From Eurosta solidaginis (lineage: Eukaryota; Arthropoda; Insecta; Diptera; Tephritidae): a stretch of 64,000 bases of DNA. The position numbers and the translations under genes are program-made. Location of the stretch: the NCBI RefSeq assembly GCF_040869045.1, contig NC_090319.1:57384779-57448778 (forward strand). The letters are read 5' to 3'. Positions 1 through 9,173 of the stretch are shown here, piece by piece; position 1 is the first letter of the stretch, and each line of letters starts with the position of its first letter. Below the pieces are notes generated by a model. The model saw only the letters and a list, made by a program, of their open reading frames with translations. It searched no databases and had not been told where the DNA came from.

Positions 1-712
1 GACCTATTTAAAATCTGATCGCTTTTTTAATTTCAAGTCGACGTTTGCTTAATAGGAAAATAATAAGGATAAAGGCAGGAAAACCTCCGTTTTCTAAAGT
101 TTTTTAAATACTCAATGAAAGTCTATTTTATTACAAACCCACACTGAGTATATAATATTCGGTTACGCCCAATCTTGGACACCCTTACTTGTTTTCTGTT
201 TGTTTTAATTAGCTGAACAAACATGTTTTGATCTATCAAAACAACAAATGAAACGTATTTATTGATATTCTAGCGAAATGAATTGACGCACTTTGCTATA
301 CTTTTTAAAACAACATTTCTTTGCAATTGTTTGTGAATTTTACGAGGGCGAATCCAAAATAAGGTCCATCACGAACCGAAAATCAGAAGTGGTCAGACTT
401 TATTTCTGTCACTTGGGATTAAAGGCCAAATATGTGTATGATGTGGAAATCAAATAGTTCATTCTTTCCCCTCATCCTGGACAGAGAAACACAACTTCAA
501 AGAAAGGCCTCATCGGTTTGCAAATTTGGACGTTTTACTCACAAAATATAACCTCCTTTCTTTATATTGTTGCGCTGTTACCAGATATATATTTTTAAAC
601 TTGTGTCTAGACTTTCTTTTAGCATTAAAAAACTTTAGAAAACGGAGGTTTTATAAATTAATCCTGCCCCTATTCTTATTTTCCGAGAAAGCAAACCTCG
701 ACTTGAAATTAA
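1..712. repeat. E-family palindrome (short arm 1-131, long arm 132-712)
   Basis: Bases 1-131 are E-family sequence in reverse orientation, and near 132 the sequence flips to forward orientation. The motif around an 'aaaacggagg' core occurs near 640 and as its reverse complement near 85-105, so the outer parts can pair. The small frames here, such as 526-720, lie inside repeat sequence and have no protein support. The same flip is present at 20675, so the palindrome predates the duplication. 713-954 holds nothing I recognise. Confidence 0.7.
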
Positions 713-954
713 ACAAGTAAGGACATGAATGGGGCTGAACAATAATCTTATCCCATTCGTAATATCCAAATAATCGGTTATATAAGATAAGAAATACAGA
801 TAAGAACAGATGTACTTACCTAAACGATTTTTAAGATAAATATAAAATACAAAATATGTAGGTACTTTGTGTGAAGATGCAAAGTTTCAAGCTTTTTTAT
901 GGTCTGCATGTAAAAACTATTACCACGAATCACTTATTTCAACAATATAAGGTA

Positions 955-2555
955 AGTGTAGGTTAGGCTAGGTTGAACTGGCCGGTCCATGAGGACCTAC
1001 TGAATGGGTCCGTAGTGTTACCAGAAGTTTGTTTTAACGACCAAACTGAAAAACCATATCAAAAACCAGGACCTATATTATAAAATAACTCCGTCCTCTG
1101 AGCAAATACGAGACGCTTCCTGGGACTTAAGCCACTTGCTGTTTCTAGATATGATAGCCGCATCACTCCTAATAGCTGGATTCTTAGCCTGGCAAGCACA
1201 GGACACGAGCACAGAACGTGCTCGATCGTTTCCTCCTCCAGCCAGTACTTCCTACATATGCTATCACTGACCAAGCATATTTTAGAGGCATGTGACGCCA
1301 CAAGGCAGTGTGCAGTCAGAATAGCCGTCATGAGTCTAGAGTCCTCTCTTTTTAATGATAGAAGCCACTTTGTTAGTCTAAGGTTGTAAGACCTACCCAT
1401 AATCTTCGATCATGTGCACCTCTCGCCTTCGCTTAATCTCGCCCAGTCTAATTGGGACGTCTACGGGGCAAGCTTCAAGTGATGCGCCCTTTTTTTAGCT
1501 AGTTCATCCGCTTTTTCATTCCCATCTATTCCCATATGCCCTAGATGTGTGCTTCTCCCTGTCCCAATTCTCTCCAGGGACTGCTTACAGTCCAACACGC
1601 ATTTTGCTGTGCTATGCGAGATTATTGCCTTAATTGCTGCTTGACTGTCAATATAAAAGTTAACACGGTTGCAGCTTAAGCTATTCTCTTCGAGGGTTTC
1701 TACTGCTTTGGCTACTATTTCCGCTTGGAAAACGCTACAGTAATTCGGCAGCCTGTAGGATCTGTTTATTTCCGGATCAGCACAGTATACCGCAGACTCT
1801 ACTCCTTCCACTACTTTGGAACCATCTGTGTACACATTAACCTGGGTCGATTTGTATGGACGAAAGTTAACCGATGTCGCGCCATCGATTTTTCGATAGA
1901 ATTTGGGGCCAGGAAAATAAAGTTCCACTACGCATACCCAAAAAAATAATTTTCGAGCCTACAAAAAAAAAAAAAATTACGAAAACTACCAAAACACTCC
2001 TCAAAACACAAAAAATATTTTTTTTCTTCAAAAAACTGTTATAAAAACGTTGGCGATAACAGTTTTTTGAAAAAAATACTTATAGGGTTTTGGGTAGTGT
2101 TTTGGTCGAAAAATTTAGCCTGTCGTCATTTTTTTTGCAGGCTCGAAAATTATTTTTTGCGTATGCGTAGTGGAACTTTTTTTCCTGAGCCAAATCCTAT
2201 CGAAAAATCAATGGCGCGATATCGGTTAATAAATCGACTCAGTCTAGTACACATGTATCGCCTCGTCCGCCATTTCAGCACCTTTGCGCCAACCGTCCAC
2301 CTCTATTGTGGCCTTAAGATCACCCTCGAAGCGCAGATAGGGAATCAGGTAGTCTGTCTACTATGACCGTATGGTCGGCGCTCAAGCTGCCCCGAGGCAC
2401 CAAGCCTGGTTGCAGTTGTTAACGCTATGTTCTTTGCTACCAGGTCTACAGGTGGAACGTGCAGAATGGCATACAGTGCAGCCGTCGGCTTTGTTTTCAG
2501 GGCTCCCGTAATGATAAGCATTGATAGTGTGCATACCCCCTCTAATTTTTGAAGT
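955..2555 (-). pseudogene. Non-LTR retrotransposon 3' half (RT connection, RNase H, zinc-finger tail), interrupted by MITE M2
   Basis: Reading leftward on the minus strand: 2555-2255 encodes the region after reverse transcriptase (residues such as SMLIITGALKTKP), then M2 is inserted. 1829-1461 encodes an RNase H domain with the YTDGSK, FQAEIVAK and YIDSQAAIKAI blocks and a terminal GNEKADELAKK. 1400-1059 encodes the C-terminal tail with Cys-Arg-Lys and an EHVLCSCP zinc-knuckle-like motif. The frames are broken by a stop near 1461 and a shift near 1400, so no protein is made. An RNase H behind the RT suggests the I/LOA side of the non-LTR tree; I cannot fix the clade. The 3' end (955-985) is a short CCTAA-like tail. 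The 5' part is missing unless 5940-6245 belongs to it. Confidence 0.85.
1838..2246. mobile_element. MITE M2, copy A, with 8-bp target duplication
   Basis: A 409-bp near-palindrome. The ends read taacctgggtcgattt and, on the other strand, tagactgagtcgattt. It is flanked by GTACACAT at 1830-1837 and 2247-2254, an 8-bp target duplication as made by hAT-type transposases. The insertion splits the RNase H codons for the Val-Tyr just before TDGSK. Internal sequence is A/T runs with no coding capacity. Other copies are at 22382, 40345 and 63487. Confidence 0.88.
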
Positions 2556-3237
2556 AGGTTGTTTTTTGTGTAGGCGTACGTTTTTGATGGCAGAAGGGGC
2601 AGAAATGACAGTTTATATGGGGTATACACTATATAACACCGATCTCTATGATTCTTTCAGACAACAATATACGCTATATACATAAGAGGCATTCCATATG
2701 AAAAGATAGGTCGACCTCTCCGATTTTCTTCAAATTCGGAAGACATGTAAGTATTCGACGTCTAGAATAATGTGTGAAAATTTTTTTTTAATTTTTGAAT
2801 ATTTTGGATTTTATTGACAGTTGAAAATTTTTGAAAGCTTTTCTTTGAGTTAAAATATCTTTTAAACTATTAATTTTAGAAAAAAAATCTTTTACTACAA
2901 AAAGTCTTTAAAATTATTGAAGTTTATAAAAAAAATTTTATGTTCTCAAAATTTTGAAAAATAATATGATTGAAAAGTAAAATAAAAATTTTTTTCAGTG
3001 TAAAGTAATGGAGGATAGCACCGATTCTCTTTAAAAAAATCTGTAAGAAACTTCAATATGTTCTTAACCTACTCTTCAAATTTAAAAGAATGTTTTTTTT
3101 TGTTTTCGAAAAAAAAATTTGAAAATTTTATTTTGAATAAATCTATGATTTTTACGCACAGTAAGTTTGTGATACAAAAATTTTTACACTATATAACACT
3201 TCCAAATGGATTAAATATTATGAAAATGTAGTTTAAA

Positions 3238-4373
3238 TTAGGTCAATTTTTTTATTACTTTAAAAATTTTACAATCGCTCTCAATACAAGTCGATACAAC
3301 TTTACATTTAATTTCGTTGCTTGAAAAGGGTATAAAGCTGTGGAATGACCGTGTGCCATTGATTCGAACAGCTGCAGCGAAACGATCCTTTAGGAAATCC
3401 GTTTCTTTTTGGTAATCAGCTTTGGAACAAAAACCAAATTGCATTGTTTTAAATTCATTTTTGACAGTATTAAAAAATTCAATTGGGGTAGTAATTGGTG
3501 TGGAGTCAGGACGGCGTAAACATTCTCGTCAAACAAATCGTTTAGCCGTACCACCGATTCCATCACAAGTGTTTTTACCATGCGATGTGGCAAAAAAGTG
3601 CCATTCCGCTTTTATATTAAAATCCTGAAAGTGATACATTAAATTAATAAAATTGTATTTATTTTTATATTGCGAAACTGCGCCATCTGAAAAGTAGTAA
3701 ATTTTTTTAACATTCTCGTGATTATATTTTGCTACAGACCAATTAATAATTTTCTTTTGAAATAAATAAACAGCAGTGGTATCATAGATATTACACTCTG
3801 AGATGAGTACAATGCTCTCAAATGTGAAGCTCTTATTCTTATCCTTTTTTGCGCGATAAACAACAAAGGGGTGAACTGTAACCTGATTGCTATTCCAGTG
3901 GTAATCCTGAATGGCGTTCTGTACCAGAAAAGTGAAATTTTCAGAGAAGTCACCAACTACTATAAATTCGCCTTCCTTTAATTGAAGTTTCAGTGGTTTG
4001 AAGAACTTGTTTTGGCTCTTGGCTATAAAAATGTGTGTTAAAAGTACGGATGCATCGGCTTTCAGCATTTCAATAAACGTATGAGTATCCTTATTCACTG
4101 TTTCTATAGAAGAACGGTCTGTATTGGTCCATTGTAAAAATTCCAAACTTTTTATATTATTTACTTCAAATGCTTTTCCAAGTTCAATACTTATTCCTTC
4201 AAAACCTGGAGAAGAATTACACTTTCTAAGTTGACAATTATGTTCGAATTTCTCACAAGTTATCTCACGTAAGACATCTTCGTATGTTTGAATAGAAATT
4301 TGGTTGGAGATATCTTTTAAAGCATCCATCATTAATTTGAATTTTTGATGAATTTTGCAAACACATACTGTGT
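3238..4373 (-). pseudogene. K transposase, C-terminal portion (copy 1), one in-frame stop
   Basis: One frame is open from the deletion breakpoint at 4373 down to 3238 except for a TGA at 3529-3531. Visible blocks are TVCVCKIHQ, then FIVVGDFSENFTF, then YYFSDGAVSQYKNKYNF, then a WHFFATSHGKNTCDGIGG block just before the stop, and a C-terminal YQKETDFLKDRF block. The spaced Asp residues (GDFSEN, SDGAVSQ) look like an RNase H-fold DDE-type core, and the HGK-x2-CDG-x-GG block resembles uncharacterised arthropod transposon proteins I recall. I cannot name the superfamily. The first base is set by the fusion to M1, not by a start codon; the N-terminal part survives only in the second copy. Confidence 0.75.
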
Positions 4374-4554
4374 TATAGCATTTTGAAAACAAAAACGGCG
4401 TTTTTTTTTAAATTTATAACTTTTTTTGAGTTGGATGAAAAAATTTGAAAAAATTCTGAAAAACGTCTTTCGTAAGCTAGAAAAAGAAGAAAAACTTTCA
4501 GCCAATTCTAAAGGGGTCGGGTTCAAAATTGGTCGAAATGGGATGGAATACCCC
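4374..4554. mobile_element. MITE M1 arm fragment inside K copy 1
   Basis: About 180 bp matching one arm of M1 (compare 16620-16786), ending in the M1 terminus ggaatacccc. It begins exactly where the transposase reading frame is cut, so the 5' deletion of the transposase had one breakpoint inside an M1 copy. Confidence 0.75.
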
Positions 4555-5585
4555 GTATATATGTACGATAGTTTGTAAGAAATACAGCGAACAGCTTTGG
4601 AGGGAACCTTTTCTTGTATTAATCAAATAGCAAATGACTATGAAATGCAAACAACTTTCTAAGGTAATAAATAAAAGAAGTTTACAAAATCAATCACTAC
4701 TGCGATAGAATAAACAAAAATAACTGAAGTGCATGTTCCCGTTATTAATAAGTGGAATTCATTACAGATGCCGTTATTAAATAGCTGATTTTTTTAATTT
4801 TTTTATTTACATTAGTTATAAAATCTGATGTTTGTCAAACTGCTGAGAATTTTAAACACATGTGTATGCATGTGTGTCGTAATTTTGATAGAATTACCCC
4901 GACTTCGCATTATATATTAATTAACGGCCATATTCATAGAAAATAAAATAGGTTTGACCAATCTTTTTTATTTTCTATGAATAAGAAGGTAAATATATAT
5001 GTAGAAAACATCTGTTAACAATCATCAATCATAACATCTGTTAACATATGGATGCCATTTCGAAGTGTTATATAGTGTAACAATTTTTGTATCACAAACT
5101 TACTGTGCGTAACAATCATAGATTTATTCAACATAAAATTTTAAAATTTTTTTTTCTCGAAAACAAAAAAAAAAAAAAACAATTCTTTTAAACTTGAAGA
5201 GTAGGTTAAGAATATATTCAAGTTTCTTTCAGATTTTTTTTAAAGAGAATCGGTGCTATCCTTCATTTACACTGAAAAAAATTTTATTTTATTTTCCAAT
5301 CATATTATTTTTGAAAATTTTGAGAACATAAATTTTTTTTTATAAACTTCAAAAATTTTAAAGACTTTTTGTAGTAAAAGATTTTTTCTAAAATTAATAG
5401 TTTAAAAGATATTTTAACTCAAAGAAAATCTTTCAAAAATTTTCAACTGTCAATAAAATCGAAAATATTCAAAATTTTTAAAAACTATTTTCACACACTA
5501 TTCTAGACGTCAAATACTACATGTCTTCCGAATTTGAAGAAAATCGGACAGGTGGACCTATCTTTTCATATGGAATACCTCATAA

Positions 5586-5922
5586 GCATCTGGTGAAATT
5601 TGAAGCTTCTAGCTGTTAAAATGGGGAAGAAATTGCGAAAAGTTTTTTATCTGAACAATCGGTTGTGAGGGATATATACGACCGATCTCATCCATTTGTT
5701 CACGCAACAATATGTGCAATATGCGAGAGCATATGGTGCAGGTTGAAGCTTCAATCTGATAAATTGAGGAAGATATGACGAAAATTGTCTTTTTCTGAAA
5801 AATCGGTTGTATGGAGGATATATCCCATAGTGGTTCGATCCGGCCGGTTCCGAAAAATGTCTAATCGGATACCTATGTATACCTGCTCACAAAATTTTAT
5901 CAAGATATTCCAATAATAACTT
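5586..5922. repeat. Dispersed repeat flanking K copy 1
   Basis: Matches 26807-27142 in the second copy. It carries repeated phrases such as gaagcttc and aatcggttgt, and the stretch left of K (about 2560-2680) is a diverged relative in the same orientation. K therefore seems to have inserted into an older dispersed repeat of this family. Confidence 0.55.
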
Positions 5923-5939
5923 TCCCTGGAAGGACACGC

Positions 5940-6245
5940 TTAGTGTAGAGTCCATTAATCTCTCTAGTGTTTTCCAGCTGGAAGGATGTCAGACAAATCG
6001 GTCTGGAGTCTTTAGGGGTCACGTGACAAGTTCTTCCAGCTTTTGGTATAAAGGTGATCCTTTAATTGTTCCAACCCTCCGGAATATGGTTAAGAGCATA
6101 AACTCCTTTGAAAATGTTATACAACCACAAAGAACTCAGCTCGATTGTTTGCTGGAGTTGTACCGGGGTGTTTTGTATGGTTTGAACGCCATTATATCCC
6201 ATTTAATTTTACCCATAGTAATGACCTTGGGGGTAAAACGCGCCA
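5940..6245 (-). pseudogene. Non-LTR reverse transcriptase fragment
   Basis: On the minus strand one frame reads ITFIPKAGRTCHVTPKDSRP followed by ICLTSFQL. This matches the FIPKAG...KDFRPISLTSF block at the start of the reverse transcriptase domain in Jockey/I/LOA-type elements. Upstream codons (near 6200) read like the preceding FKPYKTPG region in shifted frames. About 100 residues survive, with frameshifts. Strand and order would fit the missing 5' part of the element at 955-2555, with K inserted between them, but most of the RT is absent, so this is only a possibility. Confidence 0.65.
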
Positions 6246-7022
6246 AGTATTTTTTTTTTAAATAGTGGCACCGTTTTTCTAAAAAGCTAGATCAGTGCGA
6301 TATCCAGCGATACATTGCCAAAGTAAAATCCTATTTTGGTAAAATATCGCCTCTTTAAAGGCCCTAGAAAACTTGCCATATAACGCCCAATTCGTAACCA
6401 TATTTTCACTTACTCATAGATAAATGTATATTGGCATGGTTTATTGTTTTGCCTTAAGCTAAATAATTTCATAACTTCATAAAATAGAAAATACGCAAAA
6501 TATAATCCCCAAAATATGAATAAACTCACCAATGGAAAAATTAATAGATTATGAATATGGAAAAACTAATTGGTTGGCTATGGTGTTGTTATGACTAAGG
6601 CGTTATTTAATGGCTTCAATAACAGATTAGATTGACTTCCATATAATTCGTTTTATCAGCTGTTTTACATAGGGTTTGTCAGGGCCTTACAGTAGTCATT
6701 CCGCAATTTTGTTTTCATCTCATGATCTATTCATACACGAGGGAACTTTAAAGTTGTGATTAAAGTTTGGTCTCACAACTTAATTAATTTAAATACGTCA
6801 CACTTTCATTGCATACAATAAAAATTATTTATTTAATCACAATTATAACAATTTATTAGAACATTATACAAGCTAAAAATATCGTAATTTCGACTGCTTA
6901 GCGGAATATTACCATATATCAACTGCTGTTTCGAAAACGCCTTATCTCAAATGTTTCGAAATTCGATACTCAATCGTGTTAGGGTGATATTCCAATAAAC
7001 AGTATATTTATAACAACACCCT
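6246..7022. other. Intergenic stretch, 3' flank of the protease gene
   Basis: AT-rich sequence with no repeat match elsewhere in the window and no convincing frame. It includes the likely 3' untranslated region of the minus-strand protease gene (about 6850-7022). Its uniqueness in this window suggests original host DNA. Confidence 0.5.
6852..6857 (-). terminator. Candidate polyadenylation signal of the protease gene
   Basis: The plus strand reads tttatt, that is AATAAA on the coding strand, about 165 bases past the stop codon. This position and spacing are plausible, but the motif is common in AT-rich DNA. Confidence 0.35.
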
Positions 7023-7742
7023 TCAGTACATCTTGGAGATTATAAAGTTTCGAACTATGGGACTTGTTACAATCAAATATATATTCGGAGAATCGTCCAT
7101 GATACTTTGTGCGACCGCATAAAGTTGTCCATTAAAAACGCCTCCTGCTCCAGTATCTCCACCACATATATCTCCTCTACACCCAAAAGCAGTCAAGGTG
7201 GCTCCTTCATTCCCATATTCTTTTATTTTCACCAGCGAAATTTTGAGAGGACGAGAAGGAGTGACATTGTTTCCACGAAACGTACCCCATCCACTAATTT
7301 CCATATATTTTCCCGGCTTTAATTTTAATTGAGCATTGCAAAGTGGTATTATTTGTACGCTATCATTCTCTTCAAAGGGTAAAATCACTTTAACCACAGC
7401 TAGATTCACAAAATTTCTTGCTGGATTAAAATTGGGATGCCTATATATTTCCTGCACACAGTGTGGTTCCCCTATATCTATTTCTATATTTGTTGCACCA
7501 GCTACAACGAGGAGATCAATCTTATTTATAGCACTTACGCAATGCGCCACTGTAACCACCGATTTAAGACTGACTATGGAACCAGCGCAAGTATAGGTGC
7601 TACCACGAAGTATTGCAACTGAATGTGGGCTTTTCGTTATATCTATAGGCACTCCATTTTTAACGCGAAATTGAGCACTCGTATAGCTTAAAATGCAGTT
7701 AAACAGGACGAAAAACAGCGCGAAATTATTTCGTTGATGCAT
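7023..7742 (-). CDS. Secreted trypsin-like serine protease homologue, probably non-catalytic
   Basis: An uninterrupted 239-residue single-exon frame. Residues 1-23 form a signal peptide (hydrophobic FALFFVLFNCILSY, then TSA). FRVKNG at 25-30 corresponds to the R-IVGG activation site. TVAHC holds His67 of the triad, with the usual Cys52-Cys68 pair. The Asp position (normally DIAL) reads NLAV, so Asn113. The active-site GDSGGP reads GDTGAG, so Thr197. SGWGTF at 150-155 is conserved family sequence. Length equals a bare S1 domain with no clip domain. Two of three catalytic residues are replaced, so by family knowledge it is probably a serine-protease homologue acting through binding, secreted into gut, haemolymph or reproductive fluid. 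The start is the first ATG and sits 67 bases from a TATA box. No stop or frameshift is present, unlike the TE genes around it, which argues that it is a host gene. Confidence 0.88.
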   Translation of the reverse strand: MHQRNNFALFFVLFNCILSYTSAQFRVKNGVPIDITKSPHSVAILRGSTYTCAGSIVSLKSVVTVAHCVSAINKIDLLVVAGATNIEIDIGEPHCVQEIYRHPNFNPARNFVNLAVVKVILPFEENDSVQIIPLCNAQLKLKPGKYMEISGWGTFRGNNVTPSRPLKISLVKIKEYGNEGATLTAFGCRGDICGGDTGAGGVFNGQLYAVAQSIMDDSPNIYLIVTSPIVRNFIISKMY

Positions 7743-7808
7743 TTTATTTTAAAACCTTTTTTACCACTTTTAAAGTATAAAGTACACCGAGATTAATTTT
7801 GTGCGCGC

Positions 7809-7816
7809 TATTTATA
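7809..7816 (-). promoter_or_regulatory. TATA box of the protease homologue gene
   Basis: TATAAATA on the minus strand, 67 bases upstream of the ATG. Transcription would start about 30 bases downstream, near 7785, giving a leader of roughly 40 bases. Repeat family E begins about 15 bases further upstream, so the gene keeps its core promoter, but everything beyond it is transposon-derived. Confidence 0.6.
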
Positions 7817-7831
7817 CCGAATTGAGTCGTG

Positions 7832-9173
7832 TAAATAAAAAATGAGATTTCCGGGAATTTTAAATAACAAAAGTACCTCTAAATTTAATTTAAAGCTACA
7901 CAAGGCCAATCTTGTTATACTCAGCGTGCTTTGCATACAGAGTGTATTAACTTTGGTAGCATAACGTGCATAAACGAATCGAGATAAATATAGACTTCCA
8001 GATATCAAAATGCTGAGGATGGAAAAAGAAATAGCCCAGTGCGTCTATCCGTCCGTCCATCTGTCGGTGCACGCGATAACGTGAGTAAATATTGAGAATA
8101 AAATATTGCATATATATATTGGCGGCCACCGTGGTGTGATGGTAGCGTGCTCCGCCTATCACACCGTATGCCCTGGGTTCAACTCCCGGGCAAAGCAACA
8201 TCAAAATTTTAGAAATAAGATTTTTCAATTAGAAGAAAATTTTTCTAAGCGGGGTCGCCCCTCGGCAGTGTTTGGCAAGCACTCCGGGTGTATTTCTGCC
8301 ATGAAAAGCTCTCAGTGAAAACTCATCTGCTTTGCAGATGCCGTTCGGAGTCGGCATAAAACATGTAGGTCCCGTCCGGCCAATTTGTAGGGAAAATCAA
8401 GAGGAGCACGACGCAAATTGGAAGAGAAGCTCGGCCTTAGATCTCTTCGGAGGTTATCGCGCCTTACATTTATTTTTTTTATTTTTTAAAATATTGCAAT
8501 TTGGTATATGAGTTCCTTGGCGCTCATCACACATGGCTATTAAAAATGAGGGAAATCGGATGGTAACCACGCCCACTTTTTACATGTATAACATTTTGGA
8601 AAACACGTAAAACCTTATTATTTAGTGAATAATTCATTCAGATTTTTAAAATTTGATTTGTGAACTAATATTAAGACTCTTGATTTTTTTTGTTTGAAAT
8701 TGGGCGTGGCACCGCCCACTTGTGATAAAATCAATTTTACAAATATTATTAATCATAAATCAGAAACCGTTAAACATAACGTCATAACAAACATCGACGG
8801 AGAGTTGCCTTTACTATAAAAATTGCTTCGAAGAGAAATTAACGAAATCGGCGAAGGACCACACCCATTTTTATATAAAAGATATTTAAAAGGATCGTGG
8901 ACGAATAAAATAAGCCATATCTTTGCAAAAAAGAGCTTTATATCAATGGTGTTTCCTTTTCCAAGTGAAATTATAACAAGAAAGAGGAAAAACTTTTAAT
9001 TTTTGAAAATGGGCGTGGATGATTCGAAGAAAAGATCGTAATAAAATTGTGTAGTATAAAGGATATTTCACGTTATTTTGTCTAAATGATATTTCACTTA
9101 TCAAGTTTTATTTTAAGAGAAAATTAGGAGACATTTTTTTATTCCGATCAAGCATTACAAAACATTTCTAGAG
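7832..9173 (+). repeat. E-family repeat, forward copy, part 1
   Basis: Homologous, inverted, to 15060-16020 and 18720-19650. It holds a run of phrases common in fly dispersed repeats: an 'atagacttccagatatc' block, a 'ccgtccgtcc' block, a 'gataacgtgag' block, and 'accacgcccac' phrases. It begins next to the protease promoter and is interrupted by a SINE (8111-8487). At 9173 a hAT element interrupts it, and it resumes at 12121. Confidence 0.75.
8111..8487 (+). mobile_element. tRNA-derived SINE, full length, with target duplication
   Basis: The head contains pol III promoter boxes: an A box TGGTGTGATGG at 8132-8142 and a B box GGGTTCAACTC at 8175-8185. A tRNA-unrelated body and a T-rich tail follow. 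The direct repeat aaaatattgca flanks it at 8100-8110 and 8488-8498. The paralogous E copies at about 15765-15800 and 19415-19450 lack the SINE and read straight across the site, which confirms the insertion. The tRNA part resembles an Asp- or Gly-type head but is too altered to be a functional tRNA. Confidence 0.88.

Larger units (their letters stand above)
2686..5581 (-). mobile_element. DNA transposon K, copy 1, about 525-bp terminal inverted repeats
   Basis: The left arm (2686-about 3210) reappears inverted as the right arm (about 5052-5581), with ends GAGGCATTCCATATG and, on the other strand, GAGGTATTCCATATG. Both flanks carry ATAA (2682-2685 and 5582-5585), a likely 4-bp target duplication. 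Between the arms lies the 3' part of a transposase gene on the minus strand. The 5' part is deleted at 4373 and replaced by an M1 arm and about 340 bp without recognisable content. A hairpin with 17-bp arms sits at 4930-4983. The element is defective. Confidence 0.8.
1..5922 (+). repeat. Left copy of a long direct duplication (partner 20545-27142)
   Basis: This stretch recurs in the same orientation 20,544 bp downstream. The two match base for base over long runs: the 113-residue frame at 1059-1400 is identical to that at 21603-21944, and the M2 insertion at 1838 sits at the same base. The copy here has lost the 5' part of the K transposase, with a break at 4373. The partner has small deletions of about 25 bp in M2 and about 54 bp in the transposase. 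Base 1 already lies inside the duplication, so its left limit is outside the window. After 5922 the copies diverge. Confidence 0.85.

Noticed and set aside
526..720. 64-residue frame duplicated at 21070-21264
   Set aside because: Identical because the segment is duplicated. It lies in the E palindrome and other E copies do not keep it open.
955..985. Telomeric (TTAGG) sequence or a chromosome end
   Set aside because: Only two or three imperfect units, always at the end of the same non-LTR element, so it is an element tail.
2345..2629. A distinct host gene upstream of the RNase H frame
   Set aside because: The residues match the RT-RNase H linker of the same non-LTR element, separated only by the M2 insertion. 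The N-terminal part is read from unrelated repeat sequence.
8121..8195. A functional tRNA gene
   Set aside because: A and B boxes are present, but the stems do not close properly and the sequence continues into a SINE body with a target duplication.
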